Shown one piece after another: positions 1 through 7,443 of a stretch of DNA of 33,754 nt. The notes beneath the pieces were generated by a model. It had not been told where the DNA came from. It did no database searches and was given only the letters and a program-made list of their open reading frames with translations. A program made the position numbers and the translations under genes. Source of the stretch: Bacillota bacterium (GTDB taxonomy: Bacteria > Bacillota > Clostridia > UBA1381); assembly GCA_021203665.1 (NCBI GenBank), contig JAJQAT010000029.1, positions 1 to 33,754 on the forward strand, written 5' to 3'. How positions within the stretch are numbered: the stretch's first letter is position 1; the number at the start of each line of letters is the position of its first letter.

Positions 1-5
1 GGGTA

Positions 6-11
6 TATAAT
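6..11 (+). promoter_or_regulatory. probable -10 box of the murC promoter
   Basis: A TATAAT hexamer lies 32 bases before the murC start, at a reasonable distance for a short leader. The matching -35 box would lie outside the window, so only half of the promoter can be seen. Confidence 0.45.
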
Positions 12-42
12 AGTAACTGCATTAAACATATGAGGAGAAATA

Positions 43-1437
43 ATGATGGATAGATTTGTTATGTCCGATATTGAAAGGGATGCTCTTATACATTTTATAG
101 GCATAGGCGGCATCAGCATGAGCGGACTGGCGCAGATAGCTTTAAAAAACGGGTACCGTGTGACCGGCTCGGACTGGAACAAAAGCGAAATAACCGAAAA
201 GCTTGAAAAAATGGGCGCGAATATTGTTTACGGACACGGCGCGGTGAACGAATACGGTATCGAAAACGCGTCGCTCGTGGTGTACACCGCCGCGGCAAAG
301 GCGGATAATCCCGAAATGATTGCCGCAAAGGAAAAGGGCGTGCGTACTATAGACCGCGCCGAATTTCTGGGCGCGATAATGAAAAGCTACAAGCACGCGG
401 TAGGCGTGAGCGGCACGCACGGCAAAACCACAACCACCTCAATGCTTGCGCACGCGCTTATAGGCGCGGGCATCGACCCCACGATAAGCGTGGGCGGAGA
501 GCTTGACCTTATCGGCGGCAATATCAGAACCGGCAATTCCGATTATTTTGTCACGGAGGCGTGCGAATACACCAACAGCTTCCTAAAATTTTATCCGACC
601 ATCGCCCTTATCACAAATATCGAGGAGGATCATCTCGATTTCTTCTCCGGCATTGATGAAATAATAGAAAGCTTCAGGCAATTCGCCTGTCTTACAAGGG
701 ATATAGGATATGTTGTCGCTTTCGGCAGCGACAGGAATATACAAAAGGCTTTAAGCGGCGTTGACGGACTTAACGTAATCACCTACGGTATGGAGGATAA
801 ATTTGACTACTATCCGGAAAATATCGTCTACCACGCGGGATTTCCGAGCTTCGACGTTATAAAGCGCGGAGAAAAAATTTGTCACATTAAGCTGAATGTG
901 CCCGGCGAGCATAATATTCAAAACGCCCTTGCCGCCGTTGCCGTATGCGAGCTGTCGGGAGTCGATGCCGAAACAGCCGCGAGAGGCATTGAAACATTTA
1001 AGGGTACGCACAGACGCTTTGAGAAAAAGGGATTTTTGAACGGCGCGGTTGTAATCGACGATTACGCTCACCACCCCACCGAAATCAAAGCCACTCTGCA
1101 CGCGGCGCGGCAGTTTCCGCATAATAAAATATGGTGCGTATTCCAGCCGCACACATATTCAAGAACGCGCACGCTGTGGGATGAGTTTGTCGGCGCGTTT
1201 GACGATGCCGATGAGCTTATTCTCACTCACATATACGCCGCGCGTGAAAAGCCGGACGGCGTTACAAAGCCGGAAAATCTTGCCGCGGATATACAAAAAA
1301 GAGGCGTGAGCGCGGTATATATAGATGATTTTGCCGATATTGCCGACCTTCTCAAGAAAAACGTAAGCGAGGGCGACATTGTGTTCACAATGGGCGCCGG
1401 CGACGTTGTGAAAATCAATGATTTGATAATTGAATAA
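43..1437 (+). CDS. murC: UDP-N-acetylmuramate--L-alanine ligase MurC
   Basis: MurC adds L-alanine to UDP-N-acetylmuramate using ATP, the first amino-acid step of peptidoglycan stem-peptide synthesis in the cytoplasm. The 464-residue protein has the family's usual length. Near the N-terminus it has the UDP-binding Rossmann signature IHFIGIGGISMSGLA (about residues 16-30), then the ATP-binding loop GVSGTHGKTTTT (121-132), and later DDYAHHPTEI and FQPHTYSRT, both typical of Mur ligases. AGGAG at 33-37 precedes two tandem ATGs at 43 and 46; spacing fits either, so the exact start is uncertain by one codon. The gene is monocistronic within the window and converges on ilvC across a bidirectional hairpin. 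Nothing odd was seen. The family assignment is very secure. Confidence 0.97.
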   Translation: MMDRFVMSDIERDALIHFIGIGGISMSGLAQIALKNGYRVTGSDWNKSEITEKLEKMGANIVYGHGAVNEYGIENASLVVYTAAAKADNPEMIAAKEKGVRTIDRAEFLGAIMKSYKHAVGVSGTHGKTTTTSMLAHALIGAGIDPTISVGGELDLIGGNIRTGNSDYFVTEACEYTNSFLKFYPTIALITNIEEDHLDFFSGIDEIIESFRQFACLTRDIGYVVAFGSDRNIQKALSGVDGLNVITYGMEDKFDYYPENIVYHAGFPSFDVIKRGEKICHIKLNVPGEHNIQNALAAVAVCELSGVDAETAARGIETFKGTHRRFEKKGFLNGAVVIDDYAHHPTEIKATLHAARQFPHNKIWCVFQPHTYSRTRTLWDEFVGAFDDADELILTHIYAAREKPDGVTKPENLAADIQKRGVSAVYIDDFADIADLLKKNVSEGDIVFTMGAGDVVKINDLIIE

Positions 1438-1440
1438 ATA

Positions 1441-1482
1441 AAAAAAGGGACTGTTGACATATATTCTGTCAACAGTCCTTTA
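1441..1482. terminator. bidirectional terminator between murC and ilvC
   Basis: A perfect 12-bp stem, GGACTGTTGACA (1448-1459) with TGTCAACAGTCC (1467-1478), has a 7-base loop. A-rich sequence on the left and T-rich sequence on the right give a U-tract on each strand, so it can end both convergent transcripts. Confidence 0.85.
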
Positions 1483-1500
1483 ATATTAGCCTGTTAAAAA

Positions 1501-2529
1501 TTAGTTGTTGATAAGCTTATCCTCTTCGTTGTTCCAGCTGTAAAGCTTTCTGATTTCCTCACCAACCTGCTCAAGCTGATGCTCGCCGGCTTTCTTTCTC
1601 ATAGCCTTGAAATGTACCTGACGTCCCGCCGGAGACATATCAAGCAAGAACTCCTTAGCGAATGAACCGTCCTGAATATCAGCAAGAACCTTCTTCATAG
1701 CCTTCTTTGTTTCCTCGGTAATGATTTTCGGACCTGTTACGTAGTCGCCGTACTCAGCCGTGTTTGAAACAGAATATCTCATGCCCTTAAATCCGCTCTG
1801 GTAAATAAGGTCAACGATTAGCTTCATTTCATGTATACACTCAAAGTAAGCGTTTCTCGGGTCATAGCCTGCCTCAACAAGCGTTTCGAATCCCGCCTGC
1901 ATCAAAGCCGTAACGCCGCCGCAAAGAACTGCCTGCTCGCCGAACAGGTCTGTTTCGGTTTCCGTTCTGAATGTTGTTTCAAGAACGCCGGCTCTCGCGC
2001 CGCCGATACCCAAAGCGTAAGCAAGCGCCAAATCCTGAGCTTTGCCTGTAGCGTCCTGCTCAACCGCGATAAGACAAGGAACACCCTTGCCCTCTTGGTA
2101 CTCGCTGCGTACCGTGTGACCGGGACCCTTGGGAGCAATCATTGTTACGTCAACGTCAGCCGGAGGAACAATGGTTCCGAAGTGAATGTTAAAGCCGTGA
2201 GCGAACATAAGCATATTGCCCGCCTCAAGGTTCGGCTCGATTTCGTTCTTGTAAAGGTCAGCCTGCTTTTCATCGTTGATAAGAATCATAATGATGTCAG
2301 CTTTCTTTGCAGCCTCGGCGGCGGTGTATACCGTCAAGCCCTGCTTTTCAGCCTTTGCCCATGACTTGCTGCCCTCATACAAACCGATAATTACGTTGCA
2401 GCCCGAATCCTTTAGGTTAAGCGCGTGAGCGTGACCCTGTGAACCGTAGCCGATAATCGCGATGGTCTTGTCCTTTAAAAGTCCGAGATTACAATCGCTT
2501 TCATAAAATACCTTTGCCTCTTGTGCCAT
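1501..2529 (-). CDS. ilvC: ketol-acid reductoisomerase (NADP+)
   Basis: IlvC isomerises and reduces 2-acetolactate or 2-aceto-2-hydroxybutyrate to dihydroxy acids, the second common step of valine, leucine and isoleucine synthesis. The 342-residue length is that of the short class I enzyme. The Rossmann motif IIGYGSQGHAHALNLKDSG lies at about residues 25-43. The catalytic domain contains MIAPKGPGHTVR, LGIGGARAGVLETTF and the FGEQAVLCGG and FECIHEMKLIVDLIYQ segments that carry the Mg-binding Glu and Asp residues. The start follows AGAGG seven to eight bases upstream. It is the third gene of ilvB-ilvN-ilvC; only 49 bases separate it from ilvN and no promoter is obvious there, so it is probably co-transcribed and controlled by the ilvB leader. 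The assignment is very secure. Confidence 0.98.
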   Translation of the reverse strand: MAQEAKVFYESDCNLGLLKDKTIAIIGYGSQGHAHALNLKDSGCNVIIGLYEGSKSWAKAEKQGLTVYTAAEAAKKADIIMILINDEKQADLYKNEIEPNLEAGNMLMFAHGFNIHFGTIVPPADVDVTMIAPKGPGHTVRSEYQEGKGVPCLIAVEQDATGKAQDLALAYALGIGGARAGVLETTFRTETETDLFGEQAVLCGGVTALMQAGFETLVEAGYDPRNAYFECIHEMKLIVDLIYQSGFKGMRYSVSNTAEYGDYVTGPKIITEETKKAMKKVLADIQDGSFAKEFLLDMSPAGRQVHFKAMRKKAGEHQLEQVGEEIRKLYSWNNEEDKLINN

Positions 2530-2578
2530 TTTTATTACCTCTTTCTTATTTGTATTAAAATTATAAATAACTGATTTA

Positions 2579-3079
2579 TTATTTATCGAATCTCAATGTG
2601 TTTGTGCCGCGCTCCAGCGCCGTCATGCCCGTGCAGGCAATTTCCTCTATGCCGTACGGCTCTACGAGGTCGATAAACGCGCTGAGCTTTTTATTGTGAC
2701 CCGTAAGCTCGATAGTAAGCGTATTCGGTGATATGTCCACTATCTTCGCTCTGAATACGTTTGTAATCTCGATAACCTCGCTTCTTGTCTTGGGTGTAAC
2801 CTTTACCTTGACAAGAGAAAGACCTCTCTTTACAATATCGCTGTCCTTCAGAGTTTTTATTTTTATAACCTCCATAATTTTTGAAAGCTGCTTTGAAACC
2901 TGCTCAACAATCAGCGCGTCGCCGTTCACCTCTATCGTGATACGGGATATATGCGGGTCCTGAGTGGTTCCCACCGACAATGAGTGAATGTTAAATCCTC
3001 GTCTTGAAAACATTCCCACAACCCTTGAAAGCACGCCCGGATTATTTTCAACAAGCACCGATAATGTATATCTTTCCAT
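2579..3079 (-). CDS. ilvN: acetolactate synthase small (regulatory) subunit
   Basis: IlvN/IlvH binds the catalytic IlvB subunit, activates it and confers feedback inhibition, normally by valine. The 166-residue protein begins METYTLSV-like (MERYTLSVLVENNPGVLSRV), a typical ACT-domain start, followed by GMFSRRGFNIHSLSVG; a second ACT-like half follows from about residue 75. An upstream in-frame start at 3139 would add 20 basic residues overlapping ilvB, but AGGAGG just before the ATG at 3079 and family length favour 3079. The ATG begins one base after the ilvB stop codon, implying translational coupling and equal expression of the two subunits. Confidence 0.95.
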   Translation of the reverse strand: MERYTLSVLVENNPGVLSRVVGMFSRRGFNIHSLSVGTTQDPHISRITIEVNGDALIVEQVSKQLSKIMEVIKIKTLKDSDIVKRGLSLVKVKVTPKTRSEVIEITNVFRAKIVDISPNTLTIELTGHNKKLSAFIDLVEPYGIEEIACTGMTALERGTNTLRFDK

Positions 3080-3080
3080 A

Positions 3081-4757
3081 TTAGTTATCCTCCTTTTTCG
3101 GAAGAGTCGCTTCATTAAGCGCGTCGCCTGTCGGCTCAAACGGACTTACGTTTACAACAAGAAGATAAGAGCCGTCCGCCGCCATCATTTTGTCTATAGC
3201 CGCCTCAACGCCGCTGTTTTCCGTAACAACGCCGCTGTCGATTCCGTATGCCTTGGCAAGCATCGCAAAATCGGGTTTTCCGTCTATCGTAACCGCCTGA
3301 TAGTTCGACTTATACAAAAGGAACTGATGCTCATGCACCATACCGAGACGGTGATTTTGGAAAAGCACCATTTTAACGGGTATATCCCACTGCATCATGG
3401 TACCCATTTCCGGCAAATCCATCTGGAAGCTGCCGTCGCCCATTACGGCTATAACAGGCTTTGAACCAGCCGCCGCCACGGATGCGCCTATTGCCGCCGG
3501 AAGTCCGTAACCCATTGTACCGAATCCGCCGGAGGTCAAAAGTGAGCGCGGTGATGTGAATTTGAAATTATTCGCGCACCAAATCTGATTTTGTCCGACC
3601 TCGGTGGAAATATATACGTCGGAATTTGTCTTTTCCGAAAGCACGTTAAGAAAATACCTCGGATTTACATAGCCGTTATCTTCGCTGAAAGGCTTATGCG
3701 TGAAACGGCTGCGAAGCTCATCAGCCTCCTCAATCCACTGCTTATCCGCCTTAAAGCCGGTAATCTGCGGCGTAAGCTGCTCAAGCACGTCCTTTATATC
3801 GCCGACAACCGGAATATAAGGCTGTACGTTTTTACCGATTTCCGCCGGATCTATGTCTATATGTATCAGCTTGTTGCCCTGCTCAAGCCCCTTTACGTTA
3901 GCAACGGTTCTGTCGCCCAGTCTTGAACCCATTACGATTACAAGGTCCGCGCGGTTAAAAATCATATTTGCTCTTTTTACTCCGTGCGAGCCTATCATTC
4001 CGTAGTATCTCGGATTGTCCGTCGGAAGAGTGCCTATGCCCATCATTGTTGAAACAACGGGAATATTGGTTTCCTTAACAAATTTTCTGAACTCGTTTAC
4101 CGCGTCGGATATAACTATGCCGCCGCCCGCGAGTATAACAGGCTTTTTAGCGCCCTTGATTGCCTCGGCAACCTTTTTAACCTGGGATTCGTTCGCCTTG
4201 CCGATAAGCTTGTAGCCTCGGATACTGACCTCCTCATCCTCCTCGGGATAATCAAATTCCGCTTTCAGAATATCCATCGGGAAGTCAATAAGCACCGGAC
4301 CCGGGCGGCCCGTGTTCGCGATATGGAACGCCTCGTTCACAACCTTTGGAATCTCAAGTCCGTCTTTAATAAGATAGCTGTGCTTGGTAAAGGGCAACGT
4401 CGCGCCGGTAATATCAACCTCCTGGAACGCGTCCTTACCGATAAGGCTTGAAATAACCTGACCCGTAAGCGCTACCATCGGAACCGAATCCATATATGCC
4501 GTCGCGATACCCGTGATAAGGTTTGTCGCGCCCGGACCTGATGTAGCGGTACATACGCCCGCTGTTTTTGTAACCCTCGCATAGCCTGACGCCATGTGAG
4601 CGGCTCCCTGCTCGTTACGTGTTAAAATATGCTTGATTGAAGAAAACGACAGCCTGTCTATTATGGGACAGTTAGATGCTCCGGGATAACCGAATACAAC
4701 CTTGACGCCGTTTTTCTCCAGTGTTTTAACAACCATTTCAGCACCGGTCATTCTCAA
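3081..4757 (-). CDS. ilvB: acetolactate synthase large (catalytic) subunit
   Basis: This ThDP- and FAD-dependent enzyme condenses pyruvate with pyruvate or 2-oxobutyrate, the committed step to branched-chain amino acids. The 558 residues contain the N-terminal Pyr domain with catalytic Glu49 (TRNEQGAAHMASGYAR), a central FAD-type domain, and the ThDP-binding GDGSFQMDLPEMGT motif near residue 440. An oddity is GYPGASNCPIIDRL near residue 23, where most homologues have GYPGGAVLPIYDAL. Two starts are possible. AGGGGG lies 7 bases before a TTG at 4757 but 13 before the ATG at 4751, so TTG is preferred; the difference is two residues. It is the first gene of the ilv operon, preceded by a long structured leader. 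A catabolic acetolactate synthase is less likely because ilvN and ilvC follow. Confidence 0.96.
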   Translation of the reverse strand: MRMTGAEMVVKTLEKNGVKVVFGYPGASNCPIIDRLSFSSIKHILTRNEQGAAHMASGYARVTKTAGVCTATSGPGATNLITGIATAYMDSVPMVALTGQVISSLIGKDAFQEVDITGATLPFTKHSYLIKDGLEIPKVVNEAFHIANTGRPGPVLIDFPMDILKAEFDYPEEDEEVSIRGYKLIGKANESQVKKVAEAIKGAKKPVILAGGGIVISDAVNEFRKFVKETNIPVVSTMMGIGTLPTDNPRYYGMIGSHGVKRANMIFNRADLVIVMGSRLGDRTVANVKGLEQGNKLIHIDIDPAEIGKNVQPYIPVVGDIKDVLEQLTPQITGFKADKQWIEEADELRSRFTHKPFSEDNGYVNPRYFLNVLSEKTNSDVYISTEVGQNQIWCANNFKFTSPRSLLTSGGFGTMGYGLPAAIGASVAAAGSKPVIAVMGDGSFQMDLPEMGTMMQWDIPVKMVLFQNHRLGMVHEHQFLLYKSNYQAVTIDGKPDFAMLAKAYGIDSGVVTENSGVEAAIDKMMAADGSYLLVVNVSPFEPTGDALNEATLPKKEDN

Positions 4758-4948
4758 AAAAATTCCCCCTTTTGATTTAATAATTAATAATGCTTCGGCG
4801 CGCCGATTATCCGCGCCTTAAAAGACCATCGTATTGATTTGTCTTGTGGAAAATCGAATTTTCTAAAGCGTCATGCTTTATGAAAGGATGGTGCTGCTCT
4901 GCCTCCGCCCTTTTATGGCGGCGGCATGGTACAAGGATATTATCGTAC
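4758..4948 (-). promoter_or_regulatory. structured 5' leader of the ilvB-ilvN-ilvC mRNA
   Basis: From the predicted transcription start to the ilvB ribosome binding site there are about 190 bases that can fold into successive stems. P1 is a perfect 7-bp hairpin (4926-4951, GGTAC core). P2 is GC-rich (4901-4925). P3 is a long-range ACCATC/GATGGT pairing (4825-4830 with 4887-4892) enclosing two small hairpins. P4 is a 6-bp GC stem (4797-4817) just ahead of the ribosome binding site. I saw no T-box consensus and no leader peptide with a normal start codon. Regulation is inferred from position and structure; the RNA class is unknown. Confidence 0.5.
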
Positions 4949-4954
4949 CATATT

Positions 4955-4983
4955 ATTTTATCAGCGAAAGGGTTGATTGTCAA
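4955..4983 (-). promoter_or_regulatory. sigma-A-type promoter of the ilv operon
   Basis: On the minus strand TTGACA (4978-4983) is followed, after a 17-base spacer, by TAAAAT (4955-4960). This is a near-consensus vegetative promoter that would start transcription around 4948, immediately at the first hairpin of the ilvB leader. Confidence 0.8.
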
Positions 4984-5064
4984 CTGTTTTTATAGATTAT
5001 TGTAACTGTTAAACACTTATATTTGCCTTAAATCGATTTTTTTGTATATTTATTAACCGCGCAA

Positions 5065-5092
5065 AAAAGGACTGCAATCAAAACAGTCCTCA
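5065..5092 (-). terminator. terminator after the yetF-family gene
   Basis: The stem AGGACTG/CAGTCCT with a 9-base loop lies just past the stop codon of the YetF-family gene. On the minus strand it is followed by a run of six T. It separates that gene from the downstream ilv promoter region. Confidence 0.8.
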
Positions 5093-5095
5093 TTT

Positions 5096-5800
5096 TTACT
5101 GAAACGGGTCGTTTTTCGGAGCGTCCTTTGTCTTTGGGTAGACGTACAGCGTGCCGCCGTCACATTCGGCAAAATAAACGTCCTTTATATTTCCTATTTT
5201 ATGCTTATGCAGCTCCTTTTCGAGCCAGTGCCTGTTATTCCCCGAGCATTTAAGATTTTCCTCGACAACGTGTCCGTCAAGTATAACCGTATGCAATATT
5301 TTCCCGTCCGCGGCGGATAAATTCATATCGCGCGGAGTTACGGGACGCGCGGAGGATTTCGGCAAAAACGATATTTTTCCGTTCTGCTCGAGAACGGCGC
5401 TGTCAATGTCGTCAAGATTAAAATACCCGTTTACTCTGCATTGCACAAGAAAATCGTTAATATCTATCTTGGCCGTTTTAAAGTTTTTCTGATACAGTCT
5501 TCCGTTTTCCATCAGCAAAATCGACCTGCCGGTAAGAAAGCGTCTGCACCTTACATTCTTTTCCGTGACATATGATATAAACCACATAACGGCAGTATAC
5601 ACAACAATCGCTGACAGCGGGAAATAAAATTCACCGTCCGAGGATGTCGCCATCTCGGCGGCGATAGAGCCTATCGTTATCCCGTTGATATAGTCAAACA
5701 TACTCAGCTCCGACATCTGCTTGTTTCCTATTATCTTGGCGGAAATAAACAGCGCCGCTATGGAACCGATTGAGGTTAATATTACTTTTACAAATTGCAT
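5096..5800 (-). CDS. YetF/DUF421 family membrane protein
   Basis: The 234-residue protein has three hydrophobic segments at the N-terminus (about residues 3-22, 38-52 and 60-78) and then a soluble domain. It contains the family's recognisable features: RxxGNKQMSELSMFDYINGITIGSIAAE near residue 24-50 (GKRQ-like in homologues), GRSILLMENG, and the late SARPVTPRD segment (often KxPVTPxD). The biochemical function of the family is not well established; Bacillus members are linked to spore or envelope properties. AAGGAG sits seven bases before the ATG. It follows the glycosyltransferase-like gene by 54 bases, but a hairpin lies between them, so it may be transcribed separately or by read-through. 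It has its own terminator downstream. The family call is confident, the role is not. Confidence 0.85.
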   Translation of the reverse strand: MQFVKVILTSIGSIAALFISAKIIGNKQMSELSMFDYINGITIGSIAAEMATSSDGEFYFPLSAIVVYTAVMWFISYVTEKNVRCRRFLTGRSILLMENGRLYQKNFKTAKIDINDFLVQCRVNGYFNLDDIDSAVLEQNGKISFLPKSSARPVTPRDMNLSAADGKILHTVILDGHVVEENLKCSGNNRHWLEKELHKHKIGNIKDVYFAECDGGTLYVYPKTKDAPKNDPFQ

Positions 5801-5848
5801 AGCCTAACTCCTTTTTCGCTTAGTATATGCAAAAAGCAAAAATTAAAA

Positions 5849-5866
5849 CAGTATTTAAAAATACTG
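5849..5866 (-). terminator. terminator overlapping the end of the glycosyltransferase-like gene
   Basis: The perfect 7-bp stem CAGTATT/AATACTG contains the stop codon of the upstream gene and is followed on the minus strand by TTTTAATTTTT. The GC content of the stem is low, so termination may be partial. Confidence 0.55.
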
Positions 5867-6694
5867 CTTTAATACCTCTATATTCTTCATTACCTCATAC
5901 ATATGCGGGTATTCGTGTACAATACGATTAATGCACCGGCGGCAGAAATCGTATCTCAGCGCGCCGTTATCGCGCATCTGCTGCTTCATGCCCCAGGTAT
6001 GGGTAAAGCGGTTTTCGCCGTCCTTAAACAGCCGTCCGAGGTCGGAAAACGCATTGACCCTTATATTCATCTTGCCCGCGCACATATTAAGCAGTCTTTG
6101 CTCGGCAAAAACCATGTATGTGAGGCGGTCGTCCTTTTCCTCGGCGTTTCGCATAAAATCAACAGACGTTTCGGTATAATACTTCAAAAGCGCGTCATTC
6201 TTTATAACGCAAAACGCCGTATTGCACGCTTTAAGTCCCCAATCAAAGCCGCTGTCAAACTCATAACCCGCCTTCATATTAAAATGCCCGCGCGGCGGGT
6301 ACACATCGGGATACAAATCCTCAAAATGTATAACCGTCACATCGGAAAGCGCGTCAAAATCAATGCTTTCCCATACGATAAAATCCGTGTCAATCATAGC
6401 CGTCGGAGCGGTGCGGCTTTTGAGCGCGAATATCTTTCCCGCCGCCCAAAACACATCGGGGTTCACGTCAACCTCGTCAAGTATGCTTTGCACATCGTCC
6501 CATATTTCGGTTAAACCGGTTTTTTCGTAATACTCCATACCCTCTTTATCGGTTATCATTGTAATATTGCCGTTCTTTTCGCGCCATTTCAGCGCGGAGA
6601 GAATTGTCGTCAGCACCTCAAAATCCTCAAGCTCGTAGGGACGGTTAAATTTATTTATAAAAGGCTTTGTCCAGTTAATATGTATCGCGTCCAT
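5855..6694 (-). CDS. glycosyltransferase-like protein of unknown function (DUF6734-like)
   Basis: This 279-residue soluble protein has no signal peptide or membrane segment. It opens with IHINWTKPFINK and has MIDTDFIVWESI near residue 99-110; the DxD within DTD is what a GT-A-fold glycosyltransferase uses to bind metal and nucleotide sugar. The later ACNTAFCVIKNDALLKYY and EKDDRLTYMVFAEQRLLNMCA stretches resemble the acceptor and helical part of such folds. I associate it with the DUF6734 group but cannot verify this. AGGGAGG precedes the ATG and the gene begins 10 bases after the Ser/Tyr-repeat gene, so the two are almost certainly one operon. The inference that it modifies the repeat protein rests only on this pairing. 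Confidence 0.5.
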   Translation of the reverse strand: MDAIHINWTKPFINKFNRPYELEDFEVLTTILSALKWREKNGNITMITDKEGMEYYEKTGLTEIWDDVQSILDEVDVNPDVFWAAGKIFALKSRTAPTAMIDTDFIVWESIDFDALSDVTVIHFEDLYPDVYPPRGHFNMKAGYEFDSGFDWGLKACNTAFCVIKNDALLKYYTETSVDFMRNAEEKDDRLTYMVFAEQRLLNMCAGKMNIRVNAFSDLGRLFKDGENRFTHTWGMKQQMRDNGALRYDFCRRCINRIVHEYPHMYEVMKNIEVLKQYF

Positions 6695-6704
6695 AATGAC
6701 CTCC

Positions 6705-7253
6705 CTATATTAAATTAACCCCGTATCCGTTCACCATAACACACATCTCTCCGTCCGAGCCGACGCTTGTCCCGAATTTCATCAAAAACGACGACATACT
6801 CGCGGAAAACGACGCCGAATAGGACGATACGTAAGACGACGCGTAAGACGACGCGAACGACGCGCCCGTTTCGTATTCGTATTCATATCTGTACATATAA
6901 GACGTGACATAGGACGTTATATAGGACGTCATAAAATAGCTTGACATAAAATAGGAGGATATAAAGCTTGACGCGGACGCGGCATATGAAGAAGCCGCCG
7001 GCAAAGCCGAAGCGTCCGCCGAAATTCCGGCATCCTTAAAGCGCGGCGAAAAACCGCCGCAGACAATGCCCTTTTTTGCAAATTCCTCCTCCGTTGCGTC
7101 TGCAAAAGCATAAACCTCGCCTATCGCGGTATAGGAAATATTCTCCGTTAAGGGTAAAACAAAAGTATTATCACATAATCCTATTGATGTGACACCCGCC
7201 TTCAGAGCCTGCAAAAGCTCCTGTTGTGAAAAAACAATTATATCAAATGCCAT
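6705..7253 (-). CDS. Ser/Tyr-repeat protein of unknown function
   Basis: This 182-residue protein has two parts. Residues 1-75 form a compact, ordinary-looking domain (MAFDIIVFSQQELLQALKAG, then IGLCDNTFVLPL and YTAIGEVYAF). From about residue 88 to 158 the sequence is dominated by short S-S/T-Y-x units (SSYF, MTSY, ITSY, VTSY), then an alternating YRYEYEYE stretch, then ASSY, VSSY and SASF. The C-terminus returns to normal composition and ends in MVNGYGVNLI. There is no signal peptide or transmembrane segment, so it is probably cytoplasmic. An in-frame ATG ten codons upstream overlaps the AAGGAGG ribosome binding site, so 7253 is the better start. It is followed 10 bases later by the glycosyltransferase-like gene. 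I do not know a function; a scaffold, fibre-like protein or glycosylation substrate are possibilities. Confidence 0.7.
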   Translation of the reverse strand: MAFDIIVFSQQELLQALKAGVTSIGLCDNTFVLPLTENISYTAIGEVYAFADATEEEFAKKGIVCGGFSPRFKDAGISADASALPAASSYAASASSFISSYFMSSYFMTSYITSYVTSYMYRYEYEYETGASFASSYASSYVSSYSASFSASMSSFLMKFGTSVGSDGEMCVMVNGYGVNLI

Positions 7254-7317
7254 TGCCTTTCCCTCCTTCGCAATCTTATGCACTTATTGTATCATAAAAC
7301 GCGGCTAAATGGTAGCA

Positions 7318-7443
7318 TTATTTTTTAAAAAATCCGTTTTCTATCATTTTATTTATCTGCGCGCCGTAAAGGAATATATTCATACAAAAATACAGCCACA
7401 GCATAAGGAGCACAACCGCGGCAAGAGAGCCGTAAACATAGGA
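7318..7443 (-). pseudogene. cut-off 3' part of the yihY/brkB gene
   Basis: Directly after the in-frame TAA at 7444-7446, the same reading frame stays open for 41 codons to a TAA at 7318. It encodes SYVYGSLAAVVLLMLWLYFC and then MNIFLYGAQINKM, which is the conserved last membrane helix of YihY/BrkB proteins (family pattern NYSxxYGSLxAVxxLMLWLY). One base change (TAT or TAC to TAA) at the conserved Tyr explains the interruption. It is therefore the natural C-terminus of the upstream gene, lost unless there is read-through. Confidence 0.8.

Noticed and set aside
1831..2364. 177-codon open frame on the plus strand
   Set aside because: It is entirely antisense to ilvC, whose assignment is certain; no ribosome binding site and no recognisable protein.
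4758..4948. T-box riboswitch upstream of ilvB
   Set aside because: The conserved AGGGUGGNACCGCG antiterminator block and a terminator with U-run could not be found, although position and length would fit.
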